Shown here piece by piece: positions 5,226-11,964 of a stretch of DNA of 11,964 nucleotides. This DNA comes from Flavobacterium sp. Its GTDB lineage: Bacteria; Bacteroidota; Bacteroidia; Flavobacteriales; Flavobacteriaceae. The notes below the pieces were generated by a model, which had not been told where the DNA came from, made no database searches, and saw only the letters and a list, made by a program, of their open reading frames with translations. The DNA is taken from NCBI GenBank assembly GCA_030152225.1, contig JASLHL010000250.1:1-11964 (forward strand). Reading direction: 5' to 3'. A program made the translations under genes and the position numbers. How positions within the stretch are numbered: position 1 is the stretch's first letter; every line of letters begins with the position of its first letter.

Positions 5226-6925
5226 TGCGGTGGACCTTAAAAGAGACAAAAGACCAAGAGAGTGTTGACCATTTAGTTCGCGTATTGGGTATTGATCCCA
5301 TCTTAGCCAAGCTTTTGGTTGATCGTGGAATTACAACCTATGAGCAAGCGAAAAGTTTCTTTCGCCCTGCTTTAGAGGAATTGCATGACCCCTATCTGAT
5401 GAAGGATATGGACAAAGCAGTTCTACGAATTGAACAAGCCATTGAGAACAAAGAAAATATAATGGTTTTTGGCGATTATGATGTGGATGGCACTACAGCG
5501 GTAGCGTTAGTCTATTCGTATATCCAAACGTATTATTCTCAGGTAGATCGCTATATTCCAGATCGCTATAAAGAAGGGTATGGCGTATCGTATCAGGGGA
5601 TTGATTATGCAGCAGATAATGATATTAAGCTAATTATTGCACTTGATTGTGGGATTAAATCCATTGAACACGTCGAATATGCCAAGCAGAAAGGAGTTGA
5701 TTTTGTGATCTGTGATCATCATTTACCCGGTGATCAAATTCCAGATGCAGTAGCCGTACTCGATCCCAAACGCAGAGATTGCACCTACCCTTATGATGAA
5801 TTGTGTGGTTGTGGGGTAGGATTTAAATTAGTACAAGCGTTAGCTGCTAATCGAAATCAGACTATTGAAGATCTACGCCCTTATCTCGATCTGGTCGTAA
5901 CGGCTATTGGAGCAGATATTGTACCTATTACAGGTGAAAATAGAATCTTGGCCTATTTTGGTTTAGAGGTGATTAATGGCAACCCGCGCCCAGGAATAAA
6001 AGCACTGCTTAATGTATATAAGCAAAGTAATTATACGGTTAGTGATATTGTTTTTAAAGTTGCACCGAAAATTAATGCTGCAGGACGAATACAACACGGC
6101 AATTACGCCGTTGACTTGTTAACTCGATTCTCGATGCGAGAAGCCGAAGAAACAGCAGAAATGATTATTGCTTTTAATGAAGAACGCAAAGTATTAGACC
6201 AAAACATTACAGAAGAAGCCAAAGATCAGATTATTGAAAATAGAGAAATTAACAATAAGTCGACGGTTGTTTTTCATCAGTCGTGGCACAAAGGAGTAAT
6301 CGGCATTGTGGCTTCCCGCCTGATTGAAACCTATTATCGACCAACCGTTGTATTTACGGCTAGTGGAGATGTGCTAGCAGCTTCTGCTCGATCGGTTAAA
6401 AATTTTGATCTCTATGCGGCTTTAGAAGCGTGTTCGGATGAATTAATTCAGTTTGGAGGACATATGTACGCCGCAGGGATGACGTGTAAGAAAGAAAATT
6501 ACCACAAGTTCAAAGCCAAGTTCGAAGAGGTGGTATCTAGCACCATATTGGAGCGAGATTTAATACCAGAAGTAGAAATAGATGCAATTCTTAATTTCGC
6601 TGAGATAACGCCCAAGTTCTGTCGGATATTAAGACAATTCGAGCCCTTTGGACCGGAAAATATGAGTCCAGTTTTCTTGACTAAAAACGTCTATGATACT
6701 GGATATGCACGTGGATTAGGAGCCAATCAGGAGCACCTGAAAATGTATGTGAGACAACGCGGGCATCTCGATAAAGGCTTTAGCGCCATCGGATTTTCCT
6801 TTGGTAAGTTCTTAGATGATATACAAAATCGTTCATTCTTTGATTTAGTCTATTCGATTGAAGAAAACGAATGGAAAGGTGAAATTAACAATCAGTTGCA
6901 AATCAAAGATATGCAACTTGTTTGA
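5225..6925 (+). CDS. recJ: Single-stranded-DNA-specific 5'-3' exonuclease RecJ
   Basis: RecJ degrades single-stranded DNA 5' to 3' in RecF-pathway recombination, base excision and mismatch repair. The 566-residue length is normal. The DHH domain carries the metal-binding motifs DYDVDG (84-89), LDCGI (140-144), the diagnostic CDHHLPG (163-169) and GADIVP (229-234). The DHHA1 domain follows with HKGVIGIVASRL (about 355-366), SARS (387-390) and FGGHMYAAGMT (410-420). A C-terminal OB-fold-like domain (about 455-566) contains F-E-P-F-G-P-E-N-M-S-P-V-F. All key catalytic Asp and His residues appear intact. The ATG overlaps the OsmC-gene stop by one base, which fixes the start and suggests coupled translation. 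asd follows after 38 bp with no terminator, so all three may share a transcript. Confidence 0.97.
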   Translation: MRWTLKETKDQESVDHLVRVLGIDPILAKLLVDRGITTYEQAKSFFRPALEELHDPYLMKDMDKAVLRIEQAIENKENIMVFGDYDVDGTTAVALVYSYIQTYYSQVDRYIPDRYKEGYGVSYQGIDYAADNDIKLIIALDCGIKSIEHVEYAKQKGVDFVICDHHLPGDQIPDAVAVLDPKRRDCTYPYDELCGCGVGFKLVQALAANRNQTIEDLRPYLDLVVTAIGADIVPITGENRILAYFGLEVINGNPRPGIKALLNVYKQSNYTVSDIVFKVAPKINAAGRIQHGNYAVDLLTRFSMREAEETAEMIIAFNEERKVLDQNITEEAKDQIIENREINNKSTVVFHQSWHKGVIGIVASRLIETYYRPTVVFTASGDVLAASARSVKNFDLYAALEACSDELIQFGGHMYAAGMTCKKENYHKFKAKFEEVVSSTILERDLIPEVEIDAILNFAEITPKFCRILRQFEPFGPENMSPVFLTKNVYDTGYARGLGANQEHLKMYVRQRGHLDKGFSAIGFSFGKFLDDIQNRSFFDLVYSIEENEWKGEINNQLQIKDMQLV

Positions 6926-6953
6926 AGCAAAAATTTAACTAAATATAATTTTA
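6921..6953 (+). promoter_or_regulatory. Weak candidate promoter for asd
   Basis: TTTG (6921-6924, overlapping the recJ stop) is followed after 21 bases by TAATTTTA (6946-6953), which matches TAnnTTTG in all but the last base. The start site would fall only a few bases before the asd ATG at 6964, an awkwardly short leader, so this is tentative. Read-through from recJ is an equally good explanation for asd expression. Confidence 0.25.
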
Positions 6954-6963
6954 TTGATTTAAA

Positions 6964-7953
6964 ATGAAAGTAGCAGTAGTAGGCGCTACCGGCATGGTAG
7001 GAGAGATTATGCTAAAAGTATTAGCAGAACGCAATTTTCCAGTAACAGAATTAATACCTGTTGCTTCCGAACGCTCTGTCGGAAGTGAGATCGAATTTAA
7101 AGGGAAGAAGTTTGTAGTACAATCAATGGCCGATGCTGTAAAGATGAAACCTGCTATAGCCCTTTTTTCTGCAGGTGGAACAATCGCTATGGAATGGGCC
7201 CCTAAATTTGCAGCAGTAGGAACTACCGTGATTGATAATTCATCGGCTTGGCGAATGGATCCAACCAAAAAATTAATCGTTCCGGAAATCAATGCATCAA
7301 GTTTAACCAAAGAAGATAAAATTATTGCCAATCCCAACTGTTCAACCATCCAATTGGTGATGGCATTGGCACCATTAAATAAGAAATACAAGGTAAAACG
7401 CGTCGTAGTTTCTACCTATCAATCCATTACAGGAACAGGGGTTAAAGCGGTGAAACAATTGGAGAATGAATACGCTGGTGAAAAAGGTGATATGGCATAT
7501 CCTTACCCTATCCACAAAAATGCATTGCCTCATTGCGATGTTTTTGAAGCCAATGGATATACGAAAGAAGAAATGAAATTGGTCAATGAAACCAAAAAAA
7601 TATTAGATGATGATACGGTATTAGTAACAGCTACTGCAGTGCGTATTCCTGTTGTGGGTGGACACAGTGAAACCGTAAATGTCTCTTTTGAACGCGATTT
7701 TGCTGTCGAAGATGTACGTCGATTGTTGCATGAAACTCCTGGCCTTGTTGTACAGGATAATATTGATACCAATACGTATCCAATGCCTATTTATGCACAA
7801 GGAAAAGACGACGTTTTTGTTGGGCGAATTCGCCGAGACGAAACGCAACCCAATACATTAAATATGTGGATTGTAGCAGATAACTTGCGAAAAGGAGCCG
7901 CTACAAATACCATTCAAATTGCCGAATATTTAGTTGCTAATCAACTGGTATAA
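6964..7953 (+). CDS. asd: Aspartate-semialdehyde dehydrogenase
   Basis: It reduces L-aspartyl-4-phosphate to L-aspartate 4-semialdehyde with NADPH, the branch point to lysine/diaminopimelate, threonine and methionine. The 329 residues fit the family. An N-terminal Rossmann motif GATGMVG (7-13) binds NADP. F-S-A-G-G (68-72) and D-N-S-S-A-W-R-M (91-98) follow in the cofactor and substrate region. The catalytic cysteine is C126 in NPNCST, and the general base is H234 in RIPVVGGHSE (227-236). The tail V-A-D-N-L-R-K-G-A-A (304-313) is the conserved C-terminal element. It begins 38 bp after recJ and ends 20 bp before a strong terminator, closing the OsmC-recJ-asd cluster. No functional link among these three genes is evident beyond proximity. 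Confidence 0.97.
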   Translation: MKVAVVGATGMVGEIMLKVLAERNFPVTELIPVASERSVGSEIEFKGKKFVVQSMADAVKMKPAIALFSAGGTIAMEWAPKFAAVGTTVIDNSSAWRMDPTKKLIVPEINASSLTKEDKIIANPNCSTIQLVMALAPLNKKYKVKRVVVSTYQSITGTGVKAVKQLENEYAGEKGDMAYPYPIHKNALPHCDVFEANGYTKEEMKLVNETKKILDDDTVLVTATAVRIPVVGGHSETVNVSFERDFAVEDVRRLLHETPGLVVQDNIDTNTYPMPIYAQGKDDVFVGRIRRDETQPNTLNMWIVADNLRKGAATNTIQIAEYLVANQLV

Positions 7954-7973
7954 CGAACCAATTCACAAGATAG

Positions 7974-8008
7974 AAAAGGTCAATTCTCTAGGGAATTGAC
8001 CTTTTTTT
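7974..8008 (+). terminator. Intrinsic terminator after asd
   Basis: AAAAGGTCAATTC (7974-7986) and GAATTGACCTTTT (7993-8005) form a perfect 13-bp stem with a 6-base loop, followed by a continuous T-run to 8008. It is a strong end for the OsmC-recJ-asd transcript. Confidence 0.88.
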
Positions 8009-8059
8009 ATTCCTTTGAAACAGGAATGAGCTTTCTCTTGTATCCTTTTAGTATAAAAA

Positions 8060-8073
8060 TGTATAAATATACA
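8060..8073. promoter_or_regulatory. Inverted repeat TGTATA-AA-TATACA, candidate operator
   Basis: Two perfect 6-base arms separated by two bases lie in the 234-bp spacer between the asd terminator and the response regulator gene, about 170 bases upstream of its ATG. The geometry suits a dimeric DNA-binding protein. No known regulator is implied, and AT-rich spacers produce such repeats by chance. Confidence 0.25.
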
Positions 8074-8171
8074 GGAGGGCACAAAAACAAATACTGTTTT
8101 TTATTACATTAGCAAGTAACAGGTTCATTGCGTAACGTGTTGATTGAATGTCGATTTAAACCTATAATCTG

Positions 8172-8201
8172 TTGGGGAATGGATGAAGGGGGATTCCCTA
8201 A
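8172..8201 (+). other. Hairpin in the leader of the response regulator gene
   Basis: TTGGGGAAT (8172-8180) pairs with ATTCCCTAA (8193-8201) in a 9-bp stem with one G.U, around a 12-base purine-rich loop. It ends 41 bases before the response regulator ATG. There is no T-run, so it is not a terminator; it could be an RNA structure affecting translation or stability. I found no clear TAnnTTTG promoter in 8009-8242, so whether this stretch is transcribed as leader is inferred. Confidence 0.3.
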
Positions 8202-8242
8202 GGTTGAAAAAAGGCTAGACTAGAGATATTAAGGATTGTTTT

Positions 8243-8902
8243 ATGAAGAGAATTTTGTTAGTAGACGATCATCCTTTAATTGTTGAGGGATATCGAATGG
8301 CTTTGTCAGGTCATGAAGCAATAGCCCAATCGTATAGGTTTGAGGGAGCCTTTGATTGCTCAGAAGCCAAACAAAAAATAGACCAAGCAATAGAGGAAGA
8401 AAAGCCGTATGACTTGGCACTTGTGGATTTCTCATTGCCAAAAGGAGAACTTTCTTCTTGGGAAGATGGTGGAGATATTATTCGCTACATCAAAAAAGAA
8501 ATGCCTAGTTGTAGGACAATTACCATAACTGGACATACAGAAATCTTGACAATTTATGAAATTGTAAAGAATATCAGACCCACAAGTGTTATTGGAAAAA
8601 ATGAAATTACACCACAAGTATTGATTGATATTGTGACTAAGGTGTTAGGTGGAGGTACTTACCAAAGTCCATTGGTTAAGCAGTGCTTAGAAAAGATGTT
8701 GAATAAAGAAGTGATGTATGACGATTACAATCGGGCGATATTGATTCTATTGGCTAAAGGACATAAATTGGTTGATTTGGAAAAATATATTCCTTTATCC
8801 ACGCCAACCATCAAAAAGCGAATTGCCAAAATGAAAACGGCGTTTGGCTCCTTGGATTCGGCAAATTTAGTGCAAGATGCAATAAGACTAGGATTTGTTT
8901 AA
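8243..8902 (+). CDS. Orphan NarL/LuxR-type two-component response regulator
   Basis: It is a 219-residue transcription factor with an N-terminal receiver domain (about 1-137) and a C-terminal helix-turn-helix (about 160-219). The receiver has the full phosphorylation set: acidic pair D8-D9 (LLVDDHP), phospho-acceptor D62 (LALVDFSLP), T96 in TITGHT and K119 in VIGKNE. The loop after D62 (PKGELSSWEDGG) is several residues longer than in classic NarL, as in other flavobacterial regulators of this type. The DNA-binding part (ILILLAKGHKLVDLEKYIPLSTPTIKKRI) follows the LuxR/NarL pattern but is divergent. No histidine kinase is adjacent, so the partner must be encoded elsewhere; DesK-like sensor kinases are the usual partners of NarL-type regulators. 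It is flanked by terminators on both sides and so is probably monocistronic. Targets are unknown. Confidence 0.9.
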   Translation: MKRILLVDDHPLIVEGYRMALSGHEAIAQSYRFEGAFDCSEAKQKIDQAIEEEKPYDLALVDFSLPKGELSSWEDGGDIIRYIKKEMPSCRTITITGHTEILTIYEIVKNIRPTSVIGKNEITPQVLIDIVTKVLGGGTYQSPLVKQCLEKMLNKEVMYDDYNRAILILLAKGHKLVDLEKYIPLSTPTIKKRIAKMKTAFGSLDSANLVQDAIRLGFV

Positions 8903-8906
8903 TATA

Positions 8907-8937
8907 AAAGAGGGTGACCTTTTGGGACACCCTCTTT
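8907..8937. terminator. Convergent terminator between the response regulator gene and acnA
   Basis: AAAGAGGGTG (8907-8916) and CACCCTCTTT (8928-8937) form a perfect 10-bp stem. CC/GG inside it can extend the stem past an A.A mismatch. The hairpin lies in the 40-bp gap between the two convergent stops. The downstream T-run is better on the minus strand (TTTTATATT), so it probably works best for acnA while also serving the response regulator gene. Confidence 0.8.
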
Positions 8938-8942
8938 CTATT

Positions 8943-11675
8943 TTAGTTTTTCAAGAAGTCTCTTAAAACATATTGGAGAATTCCATCATTTTTATAGTAT
9001 TCAATTTCGATGAGTGAATCAAATCGCGCCAAGGCTTGGAACTTAATCGTTTGATTGGCTTCATTCGTCGCTGTGATCTCTACAATTTTATGTGGTGTTA
9101 GGTTTTCAGCTAATCCTGTAATAGTAAAGGTCTCTGTACCCGTAAGGCCTAAACGTTCTGCTGACTGCTCGGGTAAGAACTGCAAAGGTGCAATCCCCAT
9201 TCCAATTAAGTTACTGCGGTGGATGCGTTCAAAACTTTCTGCAATTACAGCCTTTATACCTAATAGGTAAGCTCCTTTAGCCGCCCAATCACGAGACGAG
9301 CCACTTCCATATTCTTTTCCAGCAATAACAATCAGAGGCGTTTCAGTCTCTTTGTACTTCATAGCGGTATCGTATACCGTTAAGGATTCATTTGTAGGGA
9401 AGTAGGTACTATAACCTCCTTCGCGTTGTGCAATTTTATTTTTAATGCGCACATTGGCGAAGGTACCACGCATCATCACTTCGTGATTTCCACGTCTGGA
9501 TCCATAGGAGTTAAAATCTTCTGGTTTTACCCCTTGCGATAACAAATATTTTCCAGCGGCTGATTCTTCGTTAAAGGAACCTGCTGGAGAAATATGATCT
9601 GTTGTTACAGAGTCACCCAAATAAAGTAAAACTCTTGCTGCATGAATATCTGTTAGCGGTTTTGGATCTTTCGGTAAATGGTCAAAAAAGGGTGCATGAC
9701 GGATGTAAGTAGAGGCTGGATTCCATTCGAAACTTGCTCCTTTTGGGGCTTGTAGATTCTTCCAGTTTTCTTCTCCTTCAAAAATTTGATCGTATACTTC
9801 TTTGAAGTCTTCGCGTTTTAAAGAGTCGTTGATAACGGCTCTAATTTCTTCATGTGTAGGCCATATGTCGCGTAAATATACTGGTTCTCCATTTGGATCG
9901 TAATCCAGTGGATCTGTCATCAGGTTAATGTCTACACGTCCTACTAAAGCATAGGCAACTACAAGCATAGGTGACATTAAGAAATTCATTTTAACTTGTG
10001 GATGTACACGAGCTTCAAAGTTTCTATTTCCCGAAAGAACAGAAGCAACAACTAAATCTCCTTGGTTTACCGCTTCTGCAATAGGTGCTGGTAAAGGACC
10101 ACTATTTCCAATACATGACGTACACCCGTATCCAACGGTATGGAAACGCAAAGCTTCTAAATCTTCTGATAAACCAGAGCGATCGAGGTAATGGGTTACT
10201 ACTTTTGAACCAGGAGCTAAACTTGTTTTAACCCATGATTTGGTGCGCAATCCACGTTGTATGGCTTTTCGAGCAACTAATCCTGCGCCAATCATTACTT
10301 CAGGATTAGAGGTATTGGTACAACTCGTAATGGCGGCTAGTACGATACTACCATCACTTACGACGTATTCTTTGTTTTTTTGTTTGATGCGAACTGCTCG
10401 CATAGCTTCTTTCACCACTTCAGTGGGTTGACTAGTAGAATTTTCGGCTTGTTTGTAGATGAATTCAGTCCCTGATCCACCTTCAGATAACCAAGCCGAT
10501 TCACGGCGGTCTTTCACCGCAACATAAGCGCGGTTGTATTCTTCTTCTAATAAGGACGAGAAGGTTTTATCTAAATCGCGCACCAAGATTTTATCTTGTG
10601 GACGTTTAGGTCCTGAAACCGTTGGCTCTAGTGTATTTAAATCCAATTCTACCACAGCAGAATAGGTAATGTCTTCTTTACCTGTTCGCCAAAGAAGATT
10701 TTCTTTGCAGTATTCTTCAACTAATTTCACGTGGTCTTCATCTCTATTGGTTTGACGCATATAATGTAGCGTTTGATCATCAATAGGGAAGTAAGTTACA
10801 GTACACCCAAACTCTGGAGACATGTTGGAGATTGTTGCGCGATCCGTAACGGATAAGTGATCTAAAGCATCACCATATACCTCAACAAACTTTCCGACAA
10901 CACCTTGCTTGCGCAATACTTTGGTAATAGAGAGCACCATATCGGTAGCGGTAGCACCTTCGGGAATTTTTCCCGTTAGTTTGAGTCCAACAACTTCGGG
11001 ACAAGTAAAGTAAATCGGTTGACCCAGCATGGCTGCTTCTGCCTCAATTCCTCCAACTCCCCAAGCAATTACACCAATTCCATTGACCATAGGAGTATGA
11101 GAATCCGTCCCTACTAAAGTATCTGGAAATAACCAGCCGTCTCGATTAATGACCCCTTGAGCGAGGTACTCTAAGTTTACTTGGTGACAAATTCCCATGC
11201 CTGGTGGGACTACAGTAAATCCTTTTAATTCTTGTTGAGCCCATTTGAGAAGTTCATAACGTTCGGCATTGCGCTCATACTCTTTGGTTACATTTTCTTT
11301 ATAAGAATAGTCCGTTCCAAAATAGTCTACTTGCACCGAGTGGTCAATCACTAAATCAACGGGAATAGCGGGTGTAATTTTTTCTCCATTTTTTCCTTGT
11401 CGAACATATTCAGCACGTAAGGATGCAAGATCTACTACTCCGGGAACACCCGTAAAATCCTGCATTAATACACGTGCAGGTTTAAATGGAATATCCTTAT
11501 CTGTGGGTTGAGGTTGCCAATTGACTAACGTATCGATGTGCTCATCTGTAATGGCAAATCCGTCGTGATTTCTCAGTACGTTTTCTAAGAGAATGCGAAT
11601 TGAGAAAGGCAAACGATGCATGTTTTTGCCCTCGTCTTGTAGCTTTTTAAGCGAGGCTATTTTGTAATTTCTCAT
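8943..11675 (-). CDS. acnA: Aconitate hydratase, AcnA/IRP1 type
   Basis: Aconitase interconverts citrate and isocitrate in the TCA cycle using a [4Fe-4S] cluster. From ATG 11675 it has 910 residues, typical of the AcnA/IRP1 branch and much longer than the mitochondrial-type enzyme (about 755 residues). In this numbering the early motifs are VLMQDFTGVP (69-78), DHS (111-113), GICHQVNLEYL (161-171) and VGTDSHTPMVNGIGV (188-202). The cluster ligands are C452 (ITSCTNTSNP) and C518 and C521 (GYGCTSCIGNSGP). The swivel domain has GDSVTTDHISPAGSF (about 687-701), a YGSRRGNHEVMMRGTF segment (about 724-739) and the active-site loop GSGSSRDWAAKG (about 790-801). The frame is open to an earlier ATG at 11726 (927 residues), but those 17 residues look like leader sequence and position 1 of the shorter form suits the family better. 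It is divergent from the MBL gene. Confidence 0.95.
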   Translation of the reverse strand: MRNYKIASLKKLQDEGKNMHRLPFSIRILLENVLRNHDGFAITDEHIDTLVNWQPQPTDKDIPFKPARVLMQDFTGVPGVVDLASLRAEYVRQGKNGEKITPAIPVDLVIDHSVQVDYFGTDYSYKENVTKEYERNAERYELLKWAQQELKGFTVVPPGMGICHQVNLEYLAQGVINRDGWLFPDTLVGTDSHTPMVNGIGVIAWGVGGIEAEAAMLGQPIYFTCPEVVGLKLTGKIPEGATATDMVLSITKVLRKQGVVGKFVEVYGDALDHLSVTDRATISNMSPEFGCTVTYFPIDDQTLHYMRQTNRDEDHVKLVEEYCKENLLWRTGKEDITYSAVVELDLNTLEPTVSGPKRPQDKILVRDLDKTFSSLLEEEYNRAYVAVKDRRESAWLSEGGSGTEFIYKQAENSTSQPTEVVKEAMRAVRIKQKNKEYVVSDGSIVLAAITSCTNTSNPEVMIGAGLVARKAIQRGLRTKSWVKTSLAPGSKVVTHYLDRSGLSEDLEALRFHTVGYGCTSCIGNSGPLPAPIAEAVNQGDLVVASVLSGNRNFEARVHPQVKMNFLMSPMLVVAYALVGRVDINLMTDPLDYDPNGEPVYLRDIWPTHEEIRAVINDSLKREDFKEVYDQIFEGEENWKNLQAPKGASFEWNPASTYIRHAPFFDHLPKDPKPLTDIHAARVLLYLGDSVTTDHISPAGSFNEESAAGKYLLSQGVKPEDFNSYGSRRGNHEVMMRGTFANVRIKNKIAQREGGYSTYFPTNESLTVYDTAMKYKETETPLIVIAGKEYGSGSSRDWAAKGAYLLGIKAVIAESFERIHRSNLIGMGIAPLQFLPEQSAERLGLTGTETFTITGLAENLTPHKIVEITATNEANQTIKFQALARFDSLIEIEYYKNDGILQYVLRDFLKN

Positions 11676-11775
11676 AATTGTTAGTTTTTCCCAATTTACA
11701 AAAAAATAATGGATTGCATCTGGCATATATCTGCTTTAATTCTTAAAATAAATATAAAATCGTGCAGATCTGTAT

Positions 11776-11794
11776 GATAATTGTCATTTTTATC
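11776..11794. promoter_or_regulatory. Fur-box-like 19-mer between acnA and the MBL-fold gene
   Basis: GATAATTGTCATTTTTATC agrees with the E. coli Fur consensus GATAATGATAATCATTATC at 14 of 19 positions, including the outer GATAAT/TTATC arms. It lies about 100 bases upstream of the acnA ATG and 43 bases upstream of the divergent ATG at 11838. The site is AT-rich and Fur specificity in this organism is unknown, so this is a hypothesis. No perfect TAnnTTTG lies in the spacer; near matches are TACTTTTA (plus strand, about 11809) and TATATTTA (minus strand, about 11750). Confidence 0.3.
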
Positions 11795-11837
11795 CCGCTA
11801 TGGAAGTACTACTTTTACTTAACTTAAAAGATTGATT

Positions 11838-11964
11838 ATGAAAATCGAACAAATTTATACCGGGTGTATTGCACATGCCGCATATTATCTGTCCAGTAAT
11901 GGAGAAGCAGCGATATTTGATCCTTTGCGCGATGTACAACCGTATCTCGATCGAGCAACGAAGG
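11838..11964 (+). CDS. MBL-fold metallo-hydrolase, persulfide dioxygenase/rhodanese-like (5' part only)
   Basis: Only the first 42 codons are present and the frame is open to the window edge. The start MKIEQIYTGCIAHAAYYLSS, followed by NGEAAIFDPLRDVQPYLDRA, closely resembles the N-terminus of Bacteroidota MBL-fold proteins of the ETHE1/persulfide dioxygenase group, which usually continue with a T-H-x-H-x-D metal-binding motif and C-terminal rhodanese domains (about 450-470 residues). Those enzymes act on glutathione persulfide or related sulfane sulfur. The diagnostic metal ligands lie beyond the window, so the subfamily is inferred. It is transcribed divergently from acnA across a spacer of about 160 bp. 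Confidence 0.8.
   Translation, partial: MKIEQIYTGCIAHAAYYLSSNGEAAIFDPLRDVQPYLDRATK

Noticed and set aside
7530..7861. Overlapping open frames on both strands inside asd
   Set aside because: asd has full-length family homology with intact catalytic residues in its own frame, so these are shadows.
8179..8223. Possible 14-codon leader peptide (ATG 8179 to TAG 8221-8223) before the response regulator
   Set aside because: There is no ribosome-binding site, no run of regulatory codons and no terminator/antiterminator pair; an ORF this short is expected by chance.
11765..11772. Palindrome CAGATCTG in the acnA/MBL spacer
   Set aside because: An 8-base palindrome does not extend further and is too short to support a regulatory call.
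1..11964. Search for CRISPR arrays, transposases, integrases, phage genes, toxin-antitoxin pairs or defence islands
   Set aside because: No periodic repeats, terminal inverted repeats, target duplications or characteristic proteins were seen; the tRNA is not flanked by an integrase gene or by a visible duplicate of its 3' end.

Overview
This window looks like ordinary chromosome from a member of the Bacteroidota, most likely family Flavobacteriaceae (Flavobacterium- or Myroides-like; the genus is a guess). The reasons are moderately low GC, few Shine-Dalgarno sequences, several promoter elements of the Bacteroidota type (-33 TTTG, about 19 bases, -7 TAnnTTTG), a tRNA without an encoded CCA end, and protein sequences that read as flavobacterial versions of their families.

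Layout. At 1-215 is the 3' end of a plus-strand DUF6265-type gene, which shares a 13-bp-stem, bidirectional-looking terminator with a minus-strand tRNA-Met(CAT). Next on the minus strand come an MFS transporter and, 20 bp upstream of it, thymidine kinase (tdk), probably one tdk-MFS operon. Divergent from tdk is a plus-strand operon: a very glutamate-rich protein of unknown function and, 5 bp later, rsmI (16S rRNA C1402 2'-O-methyltransferase), ending at a strong terminator. A second plus-strand cluster follows: an OsmC/YhfA-like protein, recJ (overlapping it by one base) and asd (aspartate-semialdehyde dehydrogenase), again ending at a strong hairpin terminator. After a 289-bp spacer is an orphan NarL-type response regulator. 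It converges on the large minus-strand aconitase gene acnA, with a hairpin between the two stops. Divergent from acnA, the first 42 codons of a metallo-beta-lactamase-fold (persulfide dioxygenase/rhodanese-like) gene run off the right edge.

How the genes work together. Most are housekeeping genes: thymidine salvage (tdk), ribosome decoding-centre methylation (rsmI), recombination and repair (recJ), lysine/threonine/methionine precursor synthesis (asd) and the TCA cycle (acnA). The acnA/MBL pair could be linked through iron and sulfur metabolism; a 19-bp sequence between them matches 14 of 19 positions of the E. coli Fur consensus, a suggestive but unproven hint. The response regulator has no adjacent histidine kinase.

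I found no mobile element, CRISPR array, phage gene, toxin-antitoxin pair or recognisable defence system, and nothing I would call a new multi-gene system. The least understood items are the acidic protein with its folded C-terminal domain, the structured leader before the orphan response regulator, and the spacer at 4578-4772.
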